NCBI GenBank assembly: GCA_045604545.1
Contig: JAZUOG010000032.1
Span: forward strand, 1-20,186
DNA from: RGIG1959 sp045604545
GTDB taxonomy: Bacteria > Bacillota > Clostridia > Oscillospirales > Acutalibacteraceae
Length of the DNA: 20,186 bases
Direction of reading: 5' to 3'
Below, one piece after another: positions 7,774-14,866 of the stretch; within the stretch, counting starts at the first letter, position 1, and each line of letters opens with the position of its first letter. Under the pieces are notes generated by a model, which saw only the letters and a list, made by a program, of their open reading frames with translations, ran no database searches and was not told where the DNA came from. Position numbers and translations under genes: made by a program.

Positions 7774-8034
7774 TCATAGACTGCCGCTCATGGCGCGTTT
7801 TTTGAGCGTGGCGGCGGATATTTGACTGAGATAGATGGTTTCTTTGCCGTGACGGTCGATGCACACGACAAAGGATTTCGGCAGGTCATCGGTAATGGTG
7901 ATGACGCGCCCTTCTTTTTCGGCACGGGACAGAAACTCGCGGGTCGTCTTTGACAAGGTGGTGTTATCGGTGTCAAAGATGCCGACGACCGTATCTCCCG
8001 TGACAACGGTGTCTGCGCCTAAATAGACATACAT
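7774..8034 (-). CDS. remB: RemB, extracellular matrix regulator family (DUF370)
   Basis: The 86-residue protein starts MYVYLGADTVV and contains GIFDTDNTT, EGRVITITDDLPKSFVV and YLSQISAATLKKR. These are the hallmarks of the RemA/RemB (YlzA/YaaB) family of small DNA-binding regulators, which control biofilm genes in Bacillus subtilis. Position between recF and gyrB is the usual place of remB. The Shine-Dalgarno GAGGAG overlaps the recF stop, eight bases before the ATG. Its role in this organism is inferred only. Confidence 0.92.
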   Translation of the reverse strand: MYVYLGADTVVTGDTVVGIFDTDNTTLSKTTREFLSRAEKEGRVITITDDLPKSFVVCIDRHGKETIYLSQISAATLKKRAMSGSL

Positions 8035-8046
8035 GGCGGTTACTCC

Positions 8047-9129
8047 TCACCGCGTGGCGGTCACGCGGCCGTTTTCAATATGATAAATACTGCCGCCCGC
8101 GAGCTTTTCGATCGCCGCGGGATCACAGCAGGTCACAAACACTTGAAATCCGTCGATGTGATTGAGAATATATTCCTGTCGCGAGCTGTCCAGCTCACTC
8201 ATCACATCGTCGAGCAGAATAATGGGTTTTTCGTTATAGCTTTGCGACAGCAGGGTGCTTTCCGCGAGCTTTAAGCTGAGCACGGCAGAGCGTTGCTGTC
8301 CTTGTGAGGCATAGAGTCTGGCGGACGTGTTCCCGATGAGAATATCCATGTCATCGCGGTGGGGTCCGACGGTGGTAAAACCCGCTTTCATATCGGTCGC
8401 GCGTGCCGCTTTGAGCGAAGCAAACAGCGCGTCCTTGTCAAATTCCTTCGGATCATAGGAAAGCATCAGCTGTTCCCGTCCGCGGGACAATCCGTCGTAA
8501 ACGGCGGCGGCGTGCGGCGAAAGTGCCTCGATATAGTCCTTTCGGAATCGTCTCACCTGCGCCCCGCTTTCGGCAAGCCGCTCATCAAACGTATCCATGA
8601 GAATATCGTCACATGCCTGTTCCCCGCTTCTCATCGTTTTGATCAGACGGTTCCGCTGGGTCAGCACGCGCGTGTAATCGGCAAGCACCGGCATAAACAG
8701 CGGCCGAAGCTGACAGCACGCGGCATCGATAAACCGACGGCGACCTTCGGGACCTTCTTTGACAAGTGTCAGATGGTCGGGCGAAAAGATCACCGCACAA
8801 AATTGTCCTGTCAGTCGTTTGACGGTGGCAAGCGGCAGACCGTTGAGACTCGCTTTGCGGCGTTTGTCGATGGTCATGTCGATGGTTTGCCGGCGATGAC
8901 CCGCTTCAAAGACCGTCCGGATACGGGCGTTGTCTTTTTCGAAGCCGACAAGATCGTGATCCTTACTGCCGCGAAAGCTCTTGCCGCCCGTCATCATCCA
9001 GATGGCTTCGAGCAGATTGGTTTTCCCGTGAGCGTTGTCGCCGTAAAACACGTTCATGCCGTTTTGCGGCTCGATATCGGTGTCGGAAAGATTGCGAAAG
9101 CCTTTGACACTGAGCGACAGTACATTCAT
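8047..9129 (-). CDS. recF: DNA replication and repair protein RecF
   Basis: RecF is an SMC-like ATPase that helps load RecA at gapped DNA. The 360 residues are typical. Walker A is GDNAHGKT (30-37), the ABC signature lies in SQGQQRS, and Walker B is PIILLDDVMSELD. The opening MNVLSLSVKGFRNL is characteristic. The start codon overlaps the yaaA stop by four bases (ATGA), so it is translationally coupled. Confidence 0.97.
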   Translation of the reverse strand: MNVLSLSVKGFRNLSDTDIEPQNGMNVFYGDNAHGKTNLLEAIWMMTGGKSFRGSKDHDLVGFEKDNARIRTVFEAGHRRQTIDMTIDKRRKASLNGLPLATVKRLTGQFCAVIFSPDHLTLVKEGPEGRRRFIDAACCQLRPLFMPVLADYTRVLTQRNRLIKTMRSGEQACDDILMDTFDERLAESGAQVRRFRKDYIEALSPHAAAVYDGLSRGREQLMLSYDPKEFDKDALFASLKAARATDMKAGFTTVGPHRDDMDILIGNTSARLYASQGQQRSAVLSLKLAESTLLSQSYNEKPIILLDDVMSELDSSRQEYILNHIDGFQVFVTCCDPAAIEKLAGGSIYHIENGRVTATR

Positions 9130-9347
9130 GACGCAACAGCCACCGTCACGGCGGTATCGTCAAAAACGACCGTATCGCCTTCGCGGACTTTTTTGCCGCG
9201 CATGGTGCAGGTTTCGCCGTTAAAGGTAACCTCTCCGTTCTGAATGACCGCTTTGGCTTCTCCCCCCGTCATGACAAGTCCCGCGAGCTTAAGCAGGGCG
9301 TCCATGCGGATAAATTCGGTCGTGATCGTAATGGTTTTGTCTTTCAT
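9126..9347 (-). CDS. yaaA: S4-domain RNA-binding protein YaaA
   Basis: This 73-residue S4-like domain protein shows the typical pattern FIRMDALLKLAGLVMTGGEAK followed by NGEVTFNGE and RGKKVREGD. It matches the small protein always found between dnaN and recF in Firmicutes. S4 domains bind structured RNA; the exact target is not known to me. AAGGGGA precedes the ATG, and its end overlaps recF by four bases. Confidence 0.93.
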   Translation of the reverse strand: MKDKTITITTEFIRMDALLKLAGLVMTGGEAKAVIQNGEVTFNGETCTMRGKKVREGDTVVFDDTAVTVAVAS

Positions 9348-9363
9348 AGGTGTCCCCTTATCA

Positions 9364-10488
9364 TCAGCCCTTGTTCACGCCGCCGGGCAAACGGACGGGC
9401 AACACAAGGAACAGGAAATCATCGCCTTCGGGCGGTAAAATCTTCATGGGCGCGAGCGAACCGTTGAGCTCGATGCGCACCATGTCGGTTTCGGTGTTTT
9501 TGAGAGCTTCCATGAGGAATTGATGGTTAAAGCTCATAGTCTCTTCCCTGCCGTCGATGTCCGCCTTCATTTTGTCGCTGGCGGTACCGATGGGCGTGGT
9601 GCAGTTGACGCGAATCTCGCCGTCTTCAAATTTGCAGATGAGCGGCGATTTGACGCGGTCATTGATGACAATGGCGGCGCGGCTGACGGTCTGCATCATT
9701 TCGCGGGTGTTCACCTTGACGGTGGTCATCACCTGTTGCGGGATCGCCTTGCGATACGGCAGAAATTCGCCGTCCAGCAGACGGGAGATCATGACATAGC
9801 CCCCCACCTCGATGAGCACATGACGCTTGCCGACGTTGATGGCGGTGGGAACCTTTTCGTCGTCGAGCATTTTAAACAACTCATTGAGCGTTTTACGCGG
9901 AATGACAAACTGCATATTTTCTTCGCTGTTGATGGGCTCACGGCGCAGAGCAAGGCGCGCACCGTCAAGGCTGACGAGTGTGAGCATTTTGTTTTGCAGT
10001 TCAAACAGCGTTCCCTTATGGACGGCACGACCGGAGGTCGCATCGTTCTGAGACACGGCGAAGATCGTCTGACGGATCATGCTTTTAAGCGTGGCACGGT
10101 CGACCACAAAGCCGACACCGTCCTGCACGGTGGGAATTTCGGGATATTCCGCCGCCGAGATGCCCATGATCTCATAATCGGTCATACCGCTGCGGATCTT
10201 CACATTGAGCTTTTCGGTGGTTTCGATGGACACGGTGTCACCCGACAGACCGCGCAGAATATCGCCGAACAGCTTGACCGACAACACAATGTCGCCCGGC
10301 TCCTTCACCTGCGCTTCGATGGTGGTGGTGATACCCAGCTCCATGTCATAGCCCGCCAGATACAGCGAACTGCCTTTGGCACGAAGCAACACGCCTTCCA
10401 GTGCCGGCAGGGTGGATTTTCCCGAGACCGCATGGCTGACGTTGCTCACAGCATCCAGAAGGGCGGCGGTGTTACAGAGAATATTCAT
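9364..10488 (-). CDS. dnaN: DNA polymerase III sliding clamp (beta subunit)
   Basis: The ring-shaped clamp tethers the replicative polymerase to DNA. From the ATG at 10488 the protein is 374 residues (MNILCNTAALLDAV...), close to the family norm, and ends LPVRLPGGVNKG. This start has AAAGGAGAG nine bases upstream. An upstream in-frame ATG at 10515 would put the ribosome site inside the coding region and is rejected. It lies downstream of dnaA after a gap that holds DnaA boxes, as in Bacillus subtilis. Confidence 0.97.
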   Translation of the reverse strand: MNILCNTAALLDAVSNVSHAVSGKSTLPALEGVLLRAKGSSLYLAGYDMELGITTTIEAQVKEPGDIVLSVKLFGDILRGLSGDTVSIETTEKLNVKIRSGMTDYEIMGISAAEYPEIPTVQDGVGFVVDRATLKSMIRQTIFAVSQNDATSGRAVHKGTLFELQNKMLTLVSLDGARLALRREPINSEENMQFVIPRKTLNELFKMLDDEKVPTAINVGKRHVLIEVGGYVMISRLLDGEFLPYRKAIPQQVMTTVKVNTREMMQTVSRAAIVINDRVKSPLICKFEDGEIRVNCTTPIGTASDKMKADIDGREETMSFNHQFLMEALKNTETDMVRIELNGSLAPMKILPPEGDDFLFLVLPVRLPGGVNKG

Positions 10489-10821
10489 CGTTTTGTTCTC
10501 TCCTTTTGTCAACATGTGTGAAAAACCGAAGGGGCTTGCGATCGGACAAACGGCTTCGCCGTTTCATACATGATATACTTACTTTTTCATCGTAATAATA
10601 AGGTCGGTGAATTTGTGGAAACGACCTCAGATCCCTTTTGCAAAGGGAGGTTTGCTTTTGAAAAACCGATTGAACAAAAAGTGGACAAAGTGGGAAAGTT
10701 TTGTTGTCGGACAAGTTGTTCAAGGCGGTGTGAAAGGGTGTTTGTGGAAAGTGCAGAAACGTGTGGATAAATGTGGTTTTGCACATTTGTCCACAAAGAC
10801 TTCACAAGGCAAAATGTGAAT
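10489..10821. other. oriC: dnaA-dnaN gap: probable oriC unwinding region with DnaA boxes
   Basis: Candidate DnaA boxes (consensus TTATCCACA) are at 10762-10770 (9/9, minus), 10787-10795 (TTGTCCACA, 8/9, plus), and 7/9 matches on the minus strand at 10743-10751, 10680-10688 and 10614-10622. Read on the minus strand, the last box is followed by 12 bases including CACCGACC, then TTATTATTA (10601-10593), then an AT-rich stretch to about 10562. Box, GC-rich spacer, three trinucleotides with central T on this strand and AT-rich DNA match the Bacillus basal unwinding layout with DnaA-trios. A 7-bp hairpin lies at 10632-10648. No gene is seen. Confidence 0.8.
10593..10622 (-). promoter_or_regulatory. 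DnaA box plus DnaA-trio-like run
   Basis: The box GTTTCCACA (10622-10614 on the minus strand) is separated by 12 bases from TTATTATTA. The opposite strand reads 3'-AAT-5' three times, an accepted variant of the DnaA-trio that guides DnaA assembly on single-stranded DNA. AT-rich DNA lies immediately beyond on the dnaN side, as expected for the duplex unwinding element. Confidence 0.6.
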
Positions 10822-12186
10822 TTAATTTTCGCTGAGATTGCGGATAATGTCATTGACCGTATTCTTGAAAGAGGGGTCGGTCTGCATCATCGAATCCACC
10901 TTGCGCAGGGAGTACAGCACCGTCGTGTGATCAAATCCGCCGAATTCCTGACCGATCTCTTCCTGCTTGAGACCGGTGATACTGCGCACCACAAAGAAGG
11001 CGACCTGACGGGCGCGGGCGATCTGCGCGGTGCGGGATTTGGAGCGGATATCCGCGACCGACACGTTGAAGGTGCGGGACACTTCACTGATGATGCGGTC
11101 GATGGTGACGGGGGTGGGCTGATTGTTGGAGCGAATGTCGCGAATGGCGTTTTGCGCCACGGACAAGGTGGGGGAGTTGCCGCCGATGAGATACTGGGCG
11201 TGCATGGTTTTGACAACACCCTCCAGCTGACGGACATTGTCTTTGAGCTGGGTCGCTATGTATTCGCATACATCGTCGGAAATGTGCATATGGAGCAAAA
11301 ATGCCTTTCGCTTGATGATGGCGATGCGGGTTTCAAGATCGGGTGCCTGAATGTCGGCGAGCAGACCCTGCTCGAAACGGCCGCGCAGACGGTCGGACAG
11401 CGTCGCGATCTCTCTGGGGGGACGGTCGGAGGTCAGAATGATCTGACGACCGGCGTTGTAAAGGTAATCAAACGTGTGGAAGAATTCTTCCTGTGTCTGA
11501 ATTTTGCCCGCCAAAAATTGAATGTCGTCGATGAGCAGGATATCCGCCTGACGATAGGTGGCGCGGAATTCGTTGATGGCTTCCTGACCGATTCCCAGTG
11601 CGTTGATGTAGTCGTTGGTCATTTCCTCGCACTTGGTGTAAATCACGCGAAGCTGGGGATTTTTCTCGCGTACCGCCGCGCAGATGGCATACAGCAGGTG
11701 GGTTTTTCCCAAACCCGAGTTGCCGTAAATGAACAGCGGATTGTATTGCACGGCGGGGTTGGACGCGACCGACACCGCCGCCGCATGGGCAAAGCGGTTG
11801 GAAGAACCGACAATGAAGTTTTCGAAGGTATATTCTCCCGATTCCGCGGTGCGGTTGAAGAAATAGTTCGAGCCGAACTGATCGTCGGCGGGGGTGGGTT
11901 CGATATTCGGTTTGCGTTCGACGCTGACGATGTTGAGGGTCACGTCAAAGCCGAGCACATGGGAAAAGGACTCTCTCAGACGCTCGCCGTATTGCTGTTC
12001 GACGATGTCTTTCTGGAAGTCGGTGTTGATCTCCAGCGTGACGATGCCTTTCTCGATGGATTTCGGGGTCAGACAGCTGATCCACATGTCGATGGCGGCT
12101 TCGCTGATGTCGTAATTGTTCTGGAGATAATCCATGGTGTAGATCCAGACCTGGTAGAGAGATTGCATGGATTCGGGCGCATTCAT
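10822..12186 (-). CDS. dnaA: Chromosomal replication initiator DnaA
   Basis: DnaA binds oriC boxes and opens the duplex. From the ATG at 12186 it has 454 residues. The N-terminal domain I (about 1-90) is followed by a short linker, then the AAA+ domain with Walker A GNSGLGKT (155-162), Walker B ILLIDD (216-221) and the box VII arginine in LSDRLRGRF (R270). Domain IV carries the helix-turn-helix, with GGFDHTTV (416-423), where the family nearly always has GGRDHTTV. The ATG has AAGGAG 11 bases upstream; a GTG at 12198 abuts that site and is unlikely. A promoter lies at 12265-12293. Confidence 0.98.
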   Translation of the reverse strand: MNAPESMQSLYQVWIYTMDYLQNNYDISEAAIDMWISCLTPKSIEKGIVTLEINTDFQKDIVEQQYGERLRESFSHVLGFDVTLNIVSVERKPNIEPTPADDQFGSNYFFNRTAESGEYTFENFIVGSSNRFAHAAAVSVASNPAVQYNPLFIYGNSGLGKTHLLYAICAAVREKNPQLRVIYTKCEEMTNDYINALGIGQEAINEFRATYRQADILLIDDIQFLAGKIQTQEEFFHTFDYLYNAGRQIILTSDRPPREIATLSDRLRGRFEQGLLADIQAPDLETRIAIIKRKAFLLHMHISDDVCEYIATQLKDNVRQLEGVVKTMHAQYLIGGNSPTLSVAQNAIRDIRSNNQPTPVTIDRIISEVSRTFNVSVADIRSKSRTAQIARARQVAFFVVRSITGLKQEEIGQEFGGFDHTTVLYSLRKVDSMMQTDPSFKNTVNDIIRNLSEN

Positions 12187-12264
12187 AGAAAAAAACACTC
12201 CTTGATTGTGATGATATCCAAAGCGGCAAAACGAGATGCCGATACTGACGCAGTATATAACATC

Positions 12265-12293
12265 AGTATATCATAAAAGTGTATATTTTTCAA
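12265..12293 (-). promoter_or_regulatory. dnaA promoter
   Basis: On the minus strand TTGAAA (12293-12288) and TATACT (12270-12265) are separated by exactly 17 bases, and a TGA just before TATACT gives an extended -10. It lies about 80 bases upstream of the dnaA start. A perfect 6-bp dyad, ATACTG-ACG-CAGTAT (12242-12256), falls just after the expected transcription start. Confidence 0.8.
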
Positions 12294-12437
12294 CCTATAT
12301 TATATATAAAAAAGAAAGTTTTTCATCACACAAAAAGAAAATGTGAAAAAATTGAAATAAATTTAAAAAAGCCACAAAATATAGTGGGAATGGGGGAGAG
12401 AAGGCACAAAAATGAAAAAAAAGTCACTCTTTTGGTG

Positions 12438-12467
12438 TTGACTTTTTGGGGTAACGTGGTATATAAT
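12438..12467 (+). promoter_or_regulatory. rpmH promoter
   Basis: TTGACT (12438-12443) and TATAAT (12462-12467) are spaced by 18 bases, close to the vegetative consensus. A second TATAAT at 12469-12474 is too far from the -35. The promoter lies about 100 bases upstream of rpmH and probably drives rpmH and the genes after it. Confidence 0.85.
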
Positions 12468-12568
12468 GTATAATCGCAAGGCTGTGTCTTTGTGTGGTGT
12501 AATCTTTTTACACCTGCTCATATTATCACGAGCGTAATGCCACGCGTCGACGAAAGGGGTGCATACGA

Positions 12569-12703
12569 ATGTTTCGTACTTATCAACCGAAAAAGCGCCA
12601 TCGCAAGAAGGAACACGGCTTCCGTAAGAGAATGGCCACTGCCAACGGTCGTAAAGTTCTTGCGCGCAGACGTGCAAAGGGAAGAAAGCAACTGACCTAC
12701 TAA
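12569..12703 (+). CDS. rpmH: Ribosomal protein L34
   Basis: The 44-residue basic protein starts MFRTYQPKKRHRKKEHGF and ends KGRKQLTY, the unmistakable bL34 pattern. It is a component of the large ribosomal subunit. AAAGGGG lies about ten bases before the ATG. A short terminator-like hairpin follows, then rnpA, the universal neighbour. Confidence 0.98.
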   Translation: MFRTYQPKKRHRKKEHGFRKRMATANGRKVLARRRAKGRKQLTY

Positions 12704-12708
12704 AAATG

Positions 12709-12732
12709 GCCACCTTCGTGTGGCTTTTTTTT
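12709..12732 (+). terminator. Weak terminator or attenuator between rpmH and rnpA
   Basis: GCCAC (12709-12713) pairs with GTGGC (12720-12724) across CTTCGT and is followed by eight T. The stem is only five base pairs, so it probably lets part of the transcription through. That would give more L34 mRNA than RnpA mRNA. Confidence 0.65.
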
Positions 12733-12778
12733 ATAACGTGATTTTGTCGCGTTGTCACATGAGGGGGTCAAAGGCACC

Positions 12779-13132
12779 ATGGCGAAAAACAGAGCTGCCA
12801 TTCTCAATCAGAACAAGGATTTCCGTTCACTGTACTACCGCGGTAAAACGCAGGTAAGCCCGTTTCTGGTGATCTATGTCCGAAAAAACCGTTTCGGCTT
12901 TTGCCGCACCGGCATCACGACGGGCAAAAAGATCGGCAAAGCGGTCGAGCGAAATCGTTGTCGCCGTCTCATTCGTGAGGCGTACCGTCAGCTCAGCCCC
13001 GATATTGTCGGCGGCTGGGATATTGTTTTTGTTGCCCGTGTCCGCACGGTCACATCCTCCATGCAACAGGTGAAAAGCGCCATGAAAAAGCAATTTCAGG
13101 CGCTGTCTCTGTTACCGACTGTCTCAAAGTAA
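12779..13132 (+). CDS. rnpA: Ribonuclease P protein component
   Basis: RnpA is the protein cofactor of RNase P, which trims tRNA 5' ends. The signature GKAVERNRCRRLIREAYR is the family's RNR motif region, and FVIYVRK-type strands precede it. From the ATG at 12779 the protein is 117 residues, the usual size, with AAAGG four bases upstream and GAGGGGG further up. A TTG at 12752 would add nine residues and swallow those sites, so it is rejected. Confidence 0.95.
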   Translation: MAKNRAAILNQNKDFRSLYYRGKTQVSPFLVIYVRKNRFGFCRTGITTGKKIGKAVERNRCRRLIREAYRQLSPDIVGGWDIVFVARVRTVTSSMQQVKSAMKKQFQALSLLPTVSK

Positions 13133-13146
13133 GGGGAGGAGTACGG

Positions 13147-13389
13147 ATGAAACGCTTGTTTATCTGGCCCATCCGTTTTTATCAACGCCATATTTCATCA
13201 CATACCGCGCCTGCATGCCGCTTTTCTCCGACTTGCTCGGAATATGCCGTGCAGGCAATCGAACGTTTCGGAATTATCAAAGGGGTCGGCTTGGCGATAT
13301 GGCGCATTTTGCGCTGTAATCCGTGGGGCGGTCACGGATATGATCCCGTTCCGGAGAAAAAAGAAAAGAATAACAGCCGCAAACATTAA
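13147..13389 (+). CDS. yidD: Membrane protein insertion efficiency factor YidD
   Basis: The 80-residue protein carries CRFSPTCSEYA and CNPWGGHGYDPVP, the defining YidD motifs. It is membrane-associated through an amphipathic N-terminus and assists YidC-dependent insertion. GGGGAGGAG lies eight to ten bases upstream of the ATG. It follows rnpA by 14 bases and precedes yidC. Confidence 0.96.
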   Translation: MKRLFIWPIRFYQRHISSHTAPACRFSPTCSEYAVQAIERFGIIKGVGLAIWRILRCNPWGGHGYDPVPEKKEKNNSRKH

Positions 13390-13397
13390 AACGGCAG

Positions 13398-13419
13398 GGA
13401 TCCGAATGCATTCGGATCC
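13398..13419. repeat. Perfect 22-bp palindrome between yidD and yidC
   Basis: GGATCCGAATG is followed directly by its exact reverse complement with no spacer. As RNA it would form a hairpin of about nine pairs with a four-base loop. No T-run follows, so it is not a standard terminator. It may be an mRNA stability or processing element, or a binding site. Confidence 0.85.
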
Positions 13420-13420
13420 A

Positions 13421-13436
13421 AGCAGAAGGGACTGCT
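13421..13436 (+). promoter_or_regulatory. yidC ribosome binding site displayed in a hairpin loop
   Basis: AGCAG (13421-13425) can pair with CTGCT (13432-13436), leaving AAGGGA, the core of the Shine-Dalgarno, as the six-base loop. The yidC ATG is at 13440. Together with the palindrome just upstream, the whole yidD-yidC gap is built of two hairpins. Confidence 0.55.
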
Positions 13437-13439
13437 AGT

Positions 13440-14837
13440 ATGGGATTTATTTTTGAACTGGTGGGTAAGCCGCTGGGCTTCCTCATGTCGTTGATCTTCA
13501 GTCTGGTCAACAATTATTTGCTCACGATTTTCTTATTTACGTTCCTTGTACGTCTGATCCTGTTTCCGATCTACATGAAACAGCAGAAAGGTGCTCTCGA
13601 CCGTGCCCGTCTGGCACCGCGCCTTGAGCGCTTGCAGAAAAAGTACGCCAACGATCGCCAGAAGCTCGCTCAAAAACAGCAGGAGCTGTATGAGCGTCAC
13701 GGTGTCAGCATGACGGGCGGTTGCCTGCCGATGCTGCTGTCTATGCTCGTTTTGTTCGGCGTTATCGGCGTCATCTATTCGCCGCTGACCAAGCTCGACA
13801 TTGTTCCCGAGCCTGTCAGCATGATCTCCAAGCAAGCTATTATCGAATATCGCATTGAGGGCGGTCTGGAAGGAGACAACCTCAAGAAATTTAAAATGGA
13901 TTTCGGCGGTTATTACGGCGAGCTCCGCGTCATGACCTATGTCAACAAGAATCAGGACGCAGTGCGCTATTATATCACCGAAAAAATCGAAAATCCGTCG
14001 TATACCGACCTGAACTACGGTCTCAAGCTGACGGGTGACAACAAAATCACCAAAGAGGAATTCTTGACGCATAATGCCGCCGATCCCGATCTTGAAAATA
14101 ACAATTACTCCAAGTATCTCGAATACTACAAGAAGACCTATCTCGTGGATGATGACGGAAATGCGCTCGGAGACAATGCGGGCGACTATTTCTATAACGA
14201 AATGTATGTGATGAGTGAGCAGTTCACCATCGGCAGCATGAATTTCCTCAAGAATCCGTGGAATGAAAAGGGCTTTGCCGGCATCAACATTCTGTGGCTG
14301 ATCCCGCTGATCTCCGGTGCATCGGCGTTCCTTGTGAGCTTTATCTCCACCCGCTACAGCAAGCGCTCCATGCCCAATCAGCCCGGTTCCGGCTGTATGA
14401 CGGGCGGTATGATGATCTATATGCCCGCGATTTCCCTGTTCATCGCCTTCGGTGTGCCGGGTGCTGTGGGTATCTACTGGATCATGAGCAACCTGTTCTC
14501 CATCATTCAGACGGTGGTCCTCAACAAGATGTACGACCCTGCCAAGGCACGCGCCGAAGCGGAAAAAGAGCTTCAGGAGCGTCGTCGTAAGAAGCAAGAG
14601 GACAAAAAGCGTCTTGCCGCCGCGCGTCAGCGTGAGGAAGCGGAAGCCCGCAAAGCCGAGCAGGCTCTTGAGCGTCAACGCGAAGAATCCCGCGAGATGA
14701 ACAAGAAAAAGAAGAAAAAGGGTTCCTCCGGCGGATATCATCACACCGCCGACAACGAGGAAACCGATAACGGGGCGACGGATGCCGTCGATGCGCAACC
14801 CGAAGAGAATACCGACGCAGAAGAGTCGGCAGAATAA
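13440..14837 (+). CDS. yidC: Membrane protein insertase YidC (Oxa1 family) with large extracellular insert
   Basis: YidC inserts and folds membrane proteins, with or without SecYEG. The 465 residues exceed the usual Gram-positive length of about 260-290. Helix 1 (about 24-45) has the conserved groove arginine (R38 in TFLVRLILFPIYM). A cytoplasmic coiled hairpin follows (50-90), then helix 2 (94-115). An unusual hydrophilic region spans about 117-278, then come helices at about 280-303, 322-340 and 343-362. The tail from 365 is a charged coiled stretch, then a lysine cluster and an acidic end, likely ribosome-contacting. No lipobox is visible near the start. It is followed by khpB, its usual partner. 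Confidence 0.95.
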   Translation: MGFIFELVGKPLGFLMSLIFSLVNNYLLTIFLFTFLVRLILFPIYMKQQKGALDRARLAPRLERLQKKYANDRQKLAQKQQELYERHGVSMTGGCLPMLLSMLVLFGVIGVIYSPLTKLDIVPEPVSMISKQAIIEYRIEGGLEGDNLKKFKMDFGGYYGELRVMTYVNKNQDAVRYYITEKIENPSYTDLNYGLKLTGDNKITKEEFLTHNAADPDLENNNYSKYLEYYKKTYLVDDDGNALGDNAGDYFYNEMYVMSEQFTIGSMNFLKNPWNEKGFAGINILWLIPLISGASAFLVSFISTRYSKRSMPNQPGSGCMTGGMMIYMPAISLFIAFGVPGAVGIYWIMSNLFSIIQTVVLNKMYDPAKARAEAEKELQERRRKKQEDKKRLAAARQREEAEARKAEQALERQREESREMNKKKKKKGSSGGYHHTADNEETDNGATDAVDAQPEENTDAEESAE

Positions 14838-14866
14838 GACTAACAAAGGAAAGGACCGAAAACCTT

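Larger units (their letters stand above)
12187..12568. other. dnaA-rpmH gap: AT-rich origin flank with divergent promoters
   Basis: About 380 bases without a gene. The stretch 12261-12420 is strikingly AT-rich compared with the rest of the window. It carries the dnaA promoter on the minus strand and the rpmH promoter on the plus strand. I find no DnaA box of 8/9 or better here, so it looks more like a promoter and helper AT-rich region than the DnaA assembly site. The rpmH leader contains a 7-bp hairpin (GGTGTAA 12496-12502 with TTACACC 12508-12514). Confidence 0.7.

Noticed and set aside
10771..12276. 501-codon open frame opposite dnaA
   Set aside because: Antisense shadow of dnaA; the dnaA motifs are unmistakable and the frame runs through the DnaA-box region.
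12199..12568. DnaA boxes in the dnaA-rpmH gap
   Set aside because: Best candidates differ from TTATCCACA at two or more positions; the dnaA-dnaN gap has far better sites.
13533..14846. 437-codon open frame opposite yidC
   Set aside because: Antisense shadow with no recognisable domain; yidC has clear helices, motif and ribosome site.
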